The position numbers were made by a program, and so were the translations under genes. DNA of 15,249 nucleotides, from assembly GCA_018691995.1 (NCBI GenBank), contig JABHJM010000084.1, positions 1-15,249 of the forward strand, read 5' to 3'. The notes beneath the pieces were generated by a model. That model had not been told where the DNA came from. It made no database searches and saw only the letters and a program-made list of their open reading frames with translations. Every line of letters starts with the position of its first letter. Positions within the stretch are counted from its first letter, which is position 1. This stretch comes from Candidatus Iainarchaeum sp. (lineage in GTDB: Archaea > Iainarchaeota > Iainarchaeia > Iainarchaeales > JAAZKV01). Below, in pieces: positions 7,389 to 14,502 of the stretch.

Positions 7389-8135
7389 TCATTCAAATGT
7401 TTCTTCTAAACTGTAACCAAATTCTTTAATATCTTTTTTGTATCTTTCCTCAACTTTTTTTGCGAGCAAAGGAGTATAATGATCATTTAAATCATATTTA
7501 TTTGAAGCATTTAGTTTTCCTATTTCTATTTTTACTCCGATTTTTTTTGATATTTCTTTTAAATCTTTTTCAAGCGTTTCCATTCTACCTAAATAATCAA
7601 TTTTTATGTCATCTAAAAAGTTTACTTGTGGTTGCCAGTGTACATCGCATTGTTTATCTTTGCTGTGGCATACATATTTTACAAATTGTTCAAAGCTAAT
7701 TGTTTTCTTCTCATTTCCATTAATTTTTTTGTTTATTTTTGGGACAGGGGAATCTTTTTTCTTTAAAAATTTGAATTTATAGGCTGATAGCAATCTTTCC
7801 CATGGATTTCTAACAATTGCAAATTTAAAATAATTTTCATAAAATATTTTGTTATATTTTGTTCCTTGTTTTGTGTGAAAATCAGCACTTTTTTCAAATG
7901 TGTACTCTTTATCTCCTTGTAATTTAGCATACCAATTTTTTATGCTTGTACAAGCATTTTTTGATATTGGAACATAGACAAATTTGTGTTTATCATCAAC
8001 TAGCAAGGGTCTCCAAAAATGTTTTTCTAAAAATTTTACGTCATATTCAGGAAAAGAATTTTTTATTGTTTCTTTTATTGTTCCAAGATTTAGTTGTGAA
8101 CCATACGCAGGAAAATAAGCATTTTTCTTTTTCAT
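7389..8135 (-). CDS. Sulfotransfer_2-family carbohydrate sulfotransferase (second of two)
   Basis: A 248-residue protein resembling the HNK-1/chondroitin sulfotransferase family (Sulfotransfer_2). The PAPS 5'-phosphosulfate loop is P-I-S-K-N-A-C-T-S at 56-64. The 3'-phosphate segment is R-N-P-W-E-R-L-L-S-A-Y at 109-119. The family's later blocks follow: D-V-H-W-Q-P-Q at 164-170, Y-L-G-R-M-E-T-L-E near 181-189, and the C-terminal Y-x-x-D-I-x-x-F-G-Y. In eukaryotes these enzymes are Golgi membrane proteins that sulfate sugars; this one has no signal or membrane segment, so it would act in the cytosol. It is not similar enough to the 1363-2175 sulfotransferase to be a recent duplicate, so two acceptor positions or two glycans are probable (inference). 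It begins 39 bp after the surface-protein stop, across a T-rich spacer. It ends in TGA, with TAA four codons later in frame. Confidence 0.87.
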   Translation of the reverse strand: MKKKNAYFPAYGSQLNLGTIKETIKNSFPEYDVKFLEKHFWRPLLVDDKHKFVYVPISKNACTSIKNWYAKLQGDKEYTFEKSADFHTKQGTKYNKIFYENYFKFAIVRNPWERLLSAYKFKFLKKKDSPVPKINKKINGNEKKTISFEQFVKYVCHSKDKQCDVHWQPQVNFLDDIKIDYLGRMETLEKDLKEISKKIGVKIEIGKLNASNKYDLNDHYTPLLAKKVEERYKKDIKEFGYSLEETFE

Positions 8136-8174
8136 AAATTATTTTTCTAGTGAAAAGAATAAAAAGAGTATTAA

Positions 8175-10067
8175 TTAAACTTGAGCGCTTTCAAGTTCTT
8201 TTACTCTTTGTTGTAATTCTTTAACCGCATTAACTAATGAAGCTATTATTGGTCTATCTACTAAACCTAAATAACCATTAGGTTGTTCTGTTACTGCTTC
8301 CGGTAGTACTGTTTGTACGTTTTGTGCGCTGAATCCTACTTTTTCTCTTGTGTCTTGTGGTCTGTCTTTCCATTGGTATTTTATTGGTTGGATTTGTTGT
8401 ATTGCACATCCACCCTCACAATAATCTCCATTAATATTTTTAAGTCGTTCGTCTGACATGTCAACGACTAGGCAACCCATTGAGAAGCAAGCATTTCCTG
8501 TGTTTCCTGAGCTATAATAGTAACAGCCATTTCCTCTTATGTTTATGTATGTTGAGCATGTGCCTATTGTTACTCCATCGTACATTCCCATTAGGCAGCT
8601 TCCAAATAGGTGTGAGTTGGACACAGAGGTTGTATTCATATAACCAACTGCTGTTGAACAGGAATTATTAGAACCAATACAATTACTATATCCCAGTGCA
8701 GAAGAGTAATCTCCTGAAGCAGAGTTTCCGTATCCTACTGAGGTTGATCCAAAGTCACCACTAACTTTATTGCAGTATCCTACTGCTGTGTCTCCATAAG
8801 ACATACTGCCTGCACAATTCTTCCATCCCACCGCGGTTGAACTTTGGGGTATGGCACAGTTAAGATATCCTACTGCTGTTGATTGACAACCATAAGCTGA
8901 GTTATAACAATGACCCATTCCATTGTAACATCCAGATCCTATTGCGCTTGCGCCATCACAAAGAGCTTTGTTTGCATATCCTACTGCTGCATTGAACATG
9001 CCAGTTGAACAATTTAGATATCCCATTGCTGTTGCAGTGATTCCAGTTGCTCTATTGGCTTCTCCGATTGCAATGGTATTAGCACAGCTCGCTAAATTAC
9101 CGTGTCCCATTGCTACTGAACATAATCCGCTTGCTGTATTATTATAACCTGAGGCTGTTGAAATATCTCCACAGGCCTTATTATAAAATCCAATTGCTGA
9201 AGCTCTTGTTGACCCTGTAGCAAAGTTACAAACTCCTACTGCTGATCCATCCCAACTGCTGCTACAATTGCTTCTTCCAACTGCAACTGTACAACATCCT
9301 GTTGCTTTGTTAGTATATCCTACTGCGGTCGAGTTATTTCCTGATGCAAGATTACATGCTCCAATTGCAGTTGAGTAACTTCCGCAAGCTGTGTTGCATG
9401 CTCCAAAAGCAGAAGAGTCGTCTCCAGTAGCACAATTAAGGTATCCTGATGCAGAAGATTCAATTCCACTGGCACAGGTATAAACTCCAAGTGCGCTCGA
9501 ATAACATCCCGTAGCATAATTTGTATTTCCTACTGCTGTTGACCAATTGTCAGATGCTTGATTTAAGTGTCCAACAGATGTTGAGGGATATCCTGATGCA
9601 CTATTTCCAAAACCTACTGCTGTTGATAATCTACATGCTGTGTTTGAATTTCCTATCCCTGTTGCACATCCTCCACAAACAGTGTTGTATGATCCAAATG
9701 CACTGTTGTCAGAACTACCTGCAGCAGTGTTGCATGCTCCTACTGCGGTATCACATGTTCCAGAGGCTGTATTTTCTGCCCCGAATGCTGTTGCATAAAC
9801 TCCACAAGCAGTGTTTACATTACTACATCTTATTGTTGAACCGGATCCAGTACCCGCTCCTACTAATGATGTTGCATCAGATACAATGTTTGAGAGTGTT
9901 TTTGTGTTTCCGCCTGATTTAAGTATGATGTCTGCGTTTGCCATTCCTGAGAGTCCAATTACTCCTGCTCCGATTGCAGCTCCGCCTAGTAGTGCTTTCT
10001 TTAAGTTAGATCTTTTTTTTTCATCGACTAAGAATGGGTCTTTTTGTTCTTTAATTTCTTTTTTCAT
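8175..10067 (-). CDS. Secreted cysteine-rich YadA-head-like repeat protein with C-terminal S74 self-cleaving chaperone
   Basis: I place the start at ATG 10067 (630 residues), not GTG 10076, because the GTG is part of the GGTG Shine-Dalgarno six bases before the ATG. Residues 1-24 are charged; 25-45 are a hydrophobic Sec-type signal ending M-A-N-A with probable cleavage before D46. Residues about 80-505 are some 28 copies of the roughly 14-residue S-T-A-V-G-x-x-N-x-A-S-G unit of trimeric left-handed beta-roll adhesin heads. The C-terminus (about 535-630) is an S74/intramolecular chaperone domain: S-D-E-R-L-K at 538-543 has the Ser/Lys pair with the spacing known from endosialidase tailspikes, followed by I-K-Y-Q-W, G-F-S-A-Q-N-V and a terminal coiled coil from about 604. 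The family trimerises, then cuts before the Ser. About 37 cysteines lie in the roll or just after it and almost none elsewhere. Several N-x-S/T sequons occur. It heads the glycan/sulfation cluster. Confidence 0.85.
   Translation of the reverse strand: MKKEIKEQKDPFLVDEKKRSNLKKALLGGAAIGAGVIGLSGMANADIILKSGGNTKTLSNIVSDATSLVGAGTGSGSTIRCSNVNTACGVYATAFGAENTASGTCDTAVGACNTAAGSSDNSAFGSYNTVCGGCATGIGNSNTACRLSTAVGFGNSASGYPSTSVGHLNQASDNWSTAVGNTNYATGCYSSALGVYTCASGIESSASGYLNCATGDDSSAFGACNTACGSYSTAIGACNLASGNNSTAVGYTNKATGCCTVAVGRSNCSSSWDGSAVGVCNFATGSTRASAIGFYNKACGDISTASGYNNTASGLCSVAMGHGNLASCANTIAIGEANRATGITATAMGYLNCSTGMFNAAVGYANKALCDGASAIGSGCYNGMGHCYNSAYGCQSTAVGYLNCAIPQSSTAVGWKNCAGSMSYGDTAVGYCNKVSGDFGSTSVGYGNSASGDYSSALGYSNCIGSNNSCSTAVGYMNTTSVSNSHLFGSCLMGMYDGVTIGTCSTYINIRGNGCYYYSSGNTGNACFSMGCLVVDMSDERLKNINGDYCEGGCAIQQIQPIKYQWKDRPQDTREKVGFSAQNVQTVLPEAVTEQPNGYLGLVDRPIIASLVNAVKELQQRVKELESAQV
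8552..9830 (-). repeat. Coding array of about 28 beta-roll repeats
   Basis: The array is visible in DNA as a recurring 12-mer (cctactgctgtt on the plus strand) spaced mostly 42 bp apart, encoding A-V-G steps. Spacing varies where loops are inserted, for example near the cysteine-rich part around 8880-8940. Cysteines fall at three repeated places: just before the Asn (x-C-N-x-A), just after it (L-N-C-x-x-G), and before the closing Gly (T-A-C-G). Stacked repeats would align these as ladders. Such near-repeats invite recombination that changes copy number. Confidence 0.8.
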
Positions 10068-10073
10068 AAGCAA

Positions 10074-10077
10074 CACC
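10074..10077 (-). promoter_or_regulatory. GGTG Shine-Dalgarno deciding the surface-protein start
   Basis: GGTG sits six bases upstream of ATG 10067, the usual archaeal spacing. The alternative GTG start at 10076 lies inside this site, which argues against it. Confidence 0.6.
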
Positions 10078-10105
10078 GTTTTTTCTTTTATTATTACACG
10101 CTTCT

Positions 10106-10120
10106 CATATATATATATAT
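10106..10120 (-). promoter_or_regulatory. TATA box made of an (AT)7 microsatellite
   Basis: An uninterrupted run of seven AT units (10107-10120) lies where the TATA box of the surface-protein gene should be. With a start about 26 bp downstream, the transcript would begin near 10087 and carry a leader of about 20 bases containing the GGTG site. Changes in AT copy number could alter promoter strength. No other strong promoter is visible for the cluster down to base 1. Confidence 0.5.
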
Positions 10121-10123
10121 TTG

Positions 10124-10138
10124 TGAAATTTTATTTCA
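10124..10138 (-). terminator. Palindrome over the stop codon of the upstream NifX-like gene, possible weak terminator
   Basis: TGAAAT-TTT-ATTTCA is a perfect six-base stem with a three-base loop spanning the TAA at 10131-10133. The stem is pure AT apart from one GC pair and no T-run follows directly, so terminator function is uncertain. It could instead be an operator for the adjacent surface-protein promoter. Confidence 0.3.
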
Positions 10139-11051
10139 TGAAGCTTTTGATTTCTCCACCAGCTTCATAACAAATAATATTATTATCATTTAATTTTGTT
10201 TCAAGGGTTTCTCCAAAAGACGCAAGAATAATTATTTCTATCCCTTCTGTTTGAATCAATGAAATAAAATCATTTTCAACATCGTCAAGAGCATTTGTTG
10301 GATCTTCTAGGTTAATGTCACTTGCAGTGTTACTTATTGGTCCGATAAAGTTTTTGTCTTCATAAATTAACAAATTTTTTGCTTGGGGTCCTTTTCCTGA
10401 AATTAGTGAAAAATCAATTTCTTTTTGGGAGCCAAGAGCAACTTTTCCCATTAAGTTCTGATCTTCATATTTTTTGCAATAACTAATGTCTTCTGGAGGA
10501 AGATCATATCCTACGAAGGCTGCTATTTCTCCACCCATTTCATAACATTTCAAATTGTTTTCATTAAATTCTTTTATTAGTTCTTGACTAGCTCCCGCTA
10601 AAGAAACATTGCTAACATTTTTCTCTTTAAGTAATGCTACGATTTCATCTTCTGCATCATTTGTGTCAATGTAAGGATTAGTAATTGTTTCGATTAGAAC
10701 TTTATTTTCATATAATTGTATGTAAGGAGTTTTAGTTCCTTTTCCTGAAATTAAAGTGTTTTTTGTTTCTCCATTAGCAAATACTGCAACTACTCCGCCT
10801 AAGTTTAAGTTGAGTCTTTTTTCACAAATAAGTTCTACTGGCCCTGTTGAAGTATCATCATTTGTATCATCAACTATCACTGGTGTAAAATCAAGTGTTG
10901 GTAAAACAAACATTACTAAGAGAGCAATGATTGCGATAATAATTATTATCCCTATTCCGATGAAAATTGGTTTTTTTGGTATTGATTTTTTTCCCGCGTT
11001 TGATAAATTAGTTTTTGAATTCCCAATTGGAATATCTCTATCTATTTCCAT
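10131..11051 (-). CDS. Membrane-anchored protein with two NifX/NifB-C-like domains (paralogue 1)
   Basis: A 306-residue protein. Residues 1-27 are basic; about 28-50 form one transmembrane helix rich in isoleucine, with no cleavage site evident, so the rest should face outward. Two tandem domains follow, at about 82-175 and 190-306. Each shows the pattern of the dinitrogenase-cofactor fold (NifX/NafY/NifB-C, RNase H-like): a V-A-V or K-V-A-L strand, S-G-K-G, a strand ending L-Y-E or I-Y-E, T-I-T-N or I-S-N-T, a helix with L-L or L-I, then a V-S-L-A-G or I-I-L-A strand and a final C-Y-E. In nitrogen fixation such domains bind FeMo-cofactor precursors; stand-alone copies in archaea are mostly of unknown function. 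The paired C-Y-E cysteines could bind a metal or form a disulfide (inference). It has its own TATA box and appears leaderless. Confidence 0.65.
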   Translation of the reverse strand: MEIDRDIPIGNSKTNLSNAGKKSIPKKPIFIGIGIIIIIAIIALLVMFVLPTLDFTPVIVDDTNDDTSTGPVELICEKRLNLNLGGVVAVFANGETKNTLISGKGTKTPYIQLYENKVLIETITNPYIDTNDAEDEIVALLKEKNVSNVSLAGASQELIKEFNENNLKCYEMGGEIAAFVGYDLPPEDISYCKKYEDQNLMGKVALGSQKEIDFSLISGKGPQAKNLLIYEDKNFIGPISNTASDINLEDPTNALDDVENDFISLIQTEGIEIIILASFGETLETKLNDNNIICYEAGGEIKSFMK

Positions 11052-11072
11052 GTTATACTAAAGTGGTTCTAG

Positions 11073-11080
11073 TATATAAA
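11073..11080 (-). promoter_or_regulatory. Archaeal TATA box for the 10131-11051 gene (leaderless)
   Basis: TTTATATA on the minus strand is centred about 26 bp upstream of the A of ATG 11051, so transcription would start at the initiation codon itself. Confidence 0.65.
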
Positions 11081-11091
11081 AGTTTTTTTTG

Positions 11092-11098
11092 AAAAAAA
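11092..11098 (-). terminator. T7 tract after the 11109-11951 gene
   Basis: Seven Ts on the minus strand begin about ten bases past the TAA. Archaeal RNA polymerase commonly terminates on such runs without a hairpin. It separates the two paralogues, each of which has its own promoter. Confidence 0.45.
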
Positions 11099-11108
11099 TT
11101 ATTTTTTT

Positions 11109-11951
11109 TTATTCAGGAACGATAATACTTATTTTGCTTGTTTTGTAACAAGTAATTCCATTTTTTTCAAGTTCGACTTCAAATTCTGGATTGCTTATTC
11201 CAACAACAATTGTTTCAACACCTTTATTATGTAGCAATGTAGCAACTTCTTTTTCAGGATTAATTGAATACATTGCAGTATTAGTAATTGTTTCGATTAT
11301 TTTTCCTTCTTCATAAATGTTAAAATATGGAGTTAGTGCATTTTTTGGAGAAATAACTGAGTAATTTCCAAGAGCATCTGTTGACACAGCAACTTTTGTA
11401 TCAATAATTAAATCAAACTCATCAAGTTTTTTGCAATAAGCATTTGGATCATTTATTTCTTCTAATTTATTTCCAAATAATTCAAATATTGGTCCACTCA
11501 CGCTATAACAATTTATTCCTGCTTTTTTAATTTCACTTTTCATTTTAACAGAAGGGTTTGACAAAGCAATAGCACTAACTCCCTTTTCACTTAAAACAGA
11601 TGCAATTTTTTGTTCTGAGTTTTCTTCATCTAAAAATGCGTTTTGTGCAACTTCAATTAAGTTTCCAGTTGAATAAATTTGAATAAATTTTGCATTTCCA
11701 TTTGAAATATTTGAATCATATCCTTCTCCATTTGCAAGCAAAGCTATTTTTTCAAAAACTTTTAGATCATCAACACTTGGACAATCAAAATCATTAGTTT
11801 TATCAAAATCAATTTCATTAGAACTAAATATTGGCAAAACCACAACTATTACCAAAGCAATAACAACAATTATTATTATTAAAATTATTCCAATAAAAAG
11901 TGGCATTGTATTTAGGGGAGCAGAACCTTTTGTAGTAATTTTATTTTTCAT
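11109..11951 (-). CDS. Membrane-anchored protein with two NifX/NifB-C-like domains (paralogue 2)
   Basis: A 280-residue protein with the same plan as the next gene: a short basic N-terminus, one transmembrane helix at about 16-42 (F-I-G-I-I-L-I-I-I-I core), and two NifX-like domains at about 62-165 and 180-280. Domain 1 has K-I-A-L-L-A-N-G-E, then I-Q-I-Y-S and a closing G-I-N-C-Y-S. Domain 2 has K-V-A-V-S-T-D-A, Y-F-N-I-Y-E-E-G, I-E-T-I-T-N-T-A, V-E-T-I-V-V-G and G-I-T-C-Y-K; it is the better match to the family consensus. An A-Y-C-K-K-L-D linker before domain 2 matches S-Y-C-K-K-Y-E in the other protein, which supports duplication of a whole two-domain gene. Function is not known; the fold suggests binding of a small ligand or metal cofactor outside the membrane. 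Confidence 0.65.
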   Translation of the reverse strand: MKNKITTKGSAPLNTMPLFIGIILIIIIVVIALVIVVVLPIFSSNEIDFDKTNDFDCPSVDDLKVFEKIALLANGEGYDSNISNGNAKFIQIYSTGNLIEVAQNAFLDEENSEQKIASVLSEKGVSAIALSNPSVKMKSEIKKAGINCYSVSGPIFELFGNKLEEINDPNAYCKKLDEFDLIIDTKVAVSTDALGNYSVISPKNALTPYFNIYEEGKIIETITNTAMYSINPEKEVATLLHNKGVETIVVGISNPEFEVELEKNGITCYKTSKISIIVPE

Positions 11952-11982
11952 TTTTTTAAACCCTTAATATTCATCAAGAGTT

Positions 11983-11997
11983 CTTTATAGTATATAT
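11983..11997 (-). promoter_or_regulatory. Minus-strand promoter of the divergent pair
   Basis: ATATATACTATAAAG contains two overlapping TATA-like elements. Transcription from them would begin near 11960-11968, leaving a leader of about 9-17 bases before ATG 11951. Confidence 0.5.
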
Positions 11998-12043
11998 TAT
12001 TTTCCTCTTGATTTCAAAACTAAATTCACTTACAGAAAGACTA

Positions 12044-12051
12044 TTATATAG
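12044..12051 (+). promoter_or_regulatory. Plus-strand TATA box of the divergent pair (leaderless)
   Basis: TTATATAG is centred about 25 bp before ATG 12072, so the T2SF-gene transcript probably starts at or next to its ATG. No Shine-Dalgarno is present, consistent with leaderless translation. Confidence 0.6.
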
Positions 12052-12071
12052 GAAAATGTCTTTGTAATGTT

Positions 12072-14498
12072 ATGCCACGCAAAAAAGCGCCAAGAAGGAG
12101 CGGAATAGCTTCTTCCCCAGGACAATTATACAGAAATATCACTGCTCTTGGAGAAGCATTTGATGTGGAAGACAGTGAAACAGTTCTTGGAAGAGAAAAA
12201 GATCATTGGTATGTTACTTATTGTAGAAAAATGAGAAAACGCTTTCCAGGAATGGCAAAAAATCCAGGAAAAATTTATTCAACTAAGGTTGATGATGCAG
12301 TAAAATTTTTAGGTTGGAAACTTAGTGCTGGAGACTTTGCAGCCGGAGTAAAGGGGACTGCAATACTTGGAGGAATCCCAGCAATAATTTTTATTGCAAT
12401 TTTTTATATTTTTGGAATTGGACTTTCCATAGGGGAGTTTGATACAGGAGCAATGATTGGAGGGGCCTTTCTTTCAAGAATGTTTGCATATGACATGGCA
12501 CTAAACATGTTCATGGTTCTTTCAGTTGTAATAATGGGTTTGGTTGGAGCTTTCACATATTATATATATTCAATTCCACTTGGTCTTGCAAATGATGAAA
12601 AAAATAAAGCACTAACCTATGTTCCTGAAATGATTGGTTATATGATAATGTCAATGAAGTTAGTTCCAAATCTTGAAAAAGCAATTGAGTTCTCAGCAAA
12701 GCATGGAAGAGGAAAAATTGCAAAAGAATTCAAAAGACTTATTTGGGATTTTCAAATTGGAATGTATAATTCAATAAGTGAAGGACTTGATGCTCTAGCT
12801 TATAGGTGGGGAAAATATTCTGATGAAATGAAAGAAGCATTAATGAAAGTAAGAGCTTCTGTTATGGAGCCAAGTGAATCACATCGTTATCAACTCCTTG
12901 ACAAAACAATGCTTGAAGTACTTGAAGGAGTAAAAGGAAAAATGGAAGATTATGCAAGAAGCCTAAATCAACCAAGTGTTATGCTTTTTTACATGGGAGT
13001 TTTACTTCCACTTATTTTAATAATAATTCTTCCAATTGGTTCCGCATTTTCAAACACCCCGTTAGCAAATCCATTTCTCTTAGCAGGAATTTATTGTTTT
13101 GGAATTCCTTTTATTGCATTCACTTTTGCAAAAAAAGTTGTAAAACAAAGACCTCCAACATACGAACCTCCAGTTATTCCAAATGGTTTTGAAGGTCTAC
13201 CAAAAAAATGGCACATGAAACTAAAAAGTGGAAGTGTTGATTTACGAATTATTTTTGTAATAATGATGGTTGTTGGACTTGGATTATCATTTGTTCTTTC
13301 AACAGAAGGACTTCCTCCAAAAAGTTTACTCTTAAGCATGGGAGCAATTGAGGACGCAGACCTAGTTGAAGATGTTCAATTAATTCCAGCAGATAAAGAT
13401 CTTAGTAAACTTTTGCTTGAAGCAGGAAAGCCAGCAGATTATTTTAGTAAAAATACGTTTAATATTTATTTTGTCGAATGGTATGATTGGGAAAGTGGCT
13501 CCGCATACAAAAATTATGTTAATGAAGGAATAACAAGAGAAAATGCAAAAACTCGTGTTCTAAAAGAGTATATTGATTTTTCAACAGAAAATGATCCAAC
13601 CAAATATTTATTTTGGGCTGGTTTAATCATAACTCTAATTTTTTCAATTTCATTCGTGTTATATCATTTAAATATTTACAAAAGACGCGCACAATTAAAA
13701 ATTATTCAAATGGAAGAAGAGTTCAAAGAAAGTATGTATATAATAGCTTCAAGAATGGGGGAAAACAAACCTGTTGAAAATGCATTAAAACAAGCTCGAG
13801 ACTTTTTGCCAGATTTATTAATTAGTAGAAGGGTGTTTGGAAAAACAGTTGAAAATATTGAATTAATGGGGCTACCATTAGAAGGGGCAATTTTTGATCC
13901 TGTATATGGTTCGATGAAAGGAATTCCTTCAAAGGTTCTTAGAACAGCAATGCAACTACTAGTTGATTCGGTTTCACTTGGAGTAGAAGTAGCTTCACGT
14001 ACGCTAATGTCACTTTCACTTCAAATGGAAAATATGGATAAGGTAAACAAAAGCCTAAAGGCAATGGTTGCAGATGTTGCTCAAACAATGACAACAATGG
14101 CTCTTTTTATCGGACCAATTGTTCTTGGAATTACAGTGGCTTTGCAAAAAATTGTAATGAATACGTTAGCAGGAATTGTTGCAGACCCAACAGTTCAAGA
14201 GGGGGCAAATGCAAGTATTAACGAAGCAATTTCTTCTACAGGAGGAGCAGGGGTAAGCGATATGTTTAGTCTAACTGTTGAAGGGTTCATGTCATTTGCA
14301 ACCCCACTAATGTTTTTAATAATTGTTTCAATTTATGTTGCAGAAATAGTTGTTATTATGATGTATTTCACAACAAAAGTTCAAGAAGATAATGATTTAT
14401 TATTCAAAATAAATTTAGCAAAAACTCTTCCAATCGCAGTAACTATTTTTGTTGTGACTGCTATTGGGGCAAATATGATGATTAGTGCGTTATTGTGA
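12072..14498 (+). CDS. Double-domain type II secretion F (TadC/FlaJ-like) pilus platform protein
   Basis: An 808-residue integral membrane protein. A basic cytosolic N-terminus (M-P-R-K-K-A-P-R-R) and about 90 soluble residues lead to hydrophobic segments at about 97-120 and 140-165. The first T2SF domain, about 185-300, includes K-A-I-E-F-S-A-K-H-G and is followed by membrane segments near 302-322 and 330-350. A third membrane segment (about 390-410) leads to an extracytoplasmic stretch of about 100 residues, then a segment near 515-535 and a second T2SF domain (about 550-665: R-M-G-E-N-K-P-V-E-N-A-L, S-L-G-V-E-V-A). The end holds further membrane segments, with the last near 785-805. T2SF proteins form the inner-membrane platform that couples a TadA/FlaI-type ATPase to pilin assembly. 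Tandem T2SF units in one chain are known in archaea. The adjacent downstream pilin-like gene supports this role; no ATPase gene is in the window. Confidence 0.88.
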   Translation: MPRKKAPRRSGIASSPGQLYRNITALGEAFDVEDSETVLGREKDHWYVTYCRKMRKRFPGMAKNPGKIYSTKVDDAVKFLGWKLSAGDFAAGVKGTAILGGIPAIIFIAIFYIFGIGLSIGEFDTGAMIGGAFLSRMFAYDMALNMFMVLSVVIMGLVGAFTYYIYSIPLGLANDEKNKALTYVPEMIGYMIMSMKLVPNLEKAIEFSAKHGRGKIAKEFKRLIWDFQIGMYNSISEGLDALAYRWGKYSDEMKEALMKVRASVMEPSESHRYQLLDKTMLEVLEGVKGKMEDYARSLNQPSVMLFYMGVLLPLILIIILPIGSAFSNTPLANPFLLAGIYCFGIPFIAFTFAKKVVKQRPPTYEPPVIPNGFEGLPKKWHMKLKSGSVDLRIIFVIMMVVGLGLSFVLSTEGLPPKSLLLSMGAIEDADLVEDVQLIPADKDLSKLLLEAGKPADYFSKNTFNIYFVEWYDWESGSAYKNYVNEGITRENAKTRVLKEYIDFSTENDPTKYLFWAGLIITLIFSISFVLYHLNIYKRRAQLKIIQMEEEFKESMYIIASRMGENKPVENALKQARDFLPDLLISRRVFGKTVENIELMGLPLEGAIFDPVYGSMKGIPSKVLRTAMQLLVDSVSLGVEVASRTLMSLSLQMENMDKVNKSLKAMVADVAQTMTTMALFIGPIVLGITVALQKIVMNTLAGIVADPTVQEGANASINEAISSTGGAGVSDMFSLTVEGFMSFATPLMFLIIVSIYVAEIVVIMMYFTTKVQEDNDLLFKINLAKTLPIAVTIFVVTAIGANMMISALL

Positions 14499-14502
14499 TA
14501 TT

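Noticed and set aside
8552..9830. CRISPR-like array of regularly spaced short repeats
   Set aside because: The repeats are in frame, degenerate and encode a continuous beta-roll; there are no unique spacers of constant length and no cas genes.
8480..9922. Open frames on the plus strand (9521-9922, 8480-8671, part of 9811-10170) and another minus frame (9320-9517)
   Set aside because: They are shadows of the repeat protein: low-complexity Leu/His/Cys-rich translations produced by the repeated DNA.
10131..11951. Nitrogen-fixation or FeMo-cofactor assembly locus
   Set aside because: Only NifX-like domains are present, and on membrane-anchored proteins; no nifH, D, K, E, N or radical-SAM NifB is seen.
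14485..14502. GTG start for the pilin-like gene
   Set aside because: It lies inside the upstream gene and adds six residues with no Shine-Dalgarno; ATG 14503 starts a typical basic pilin N-terminus.
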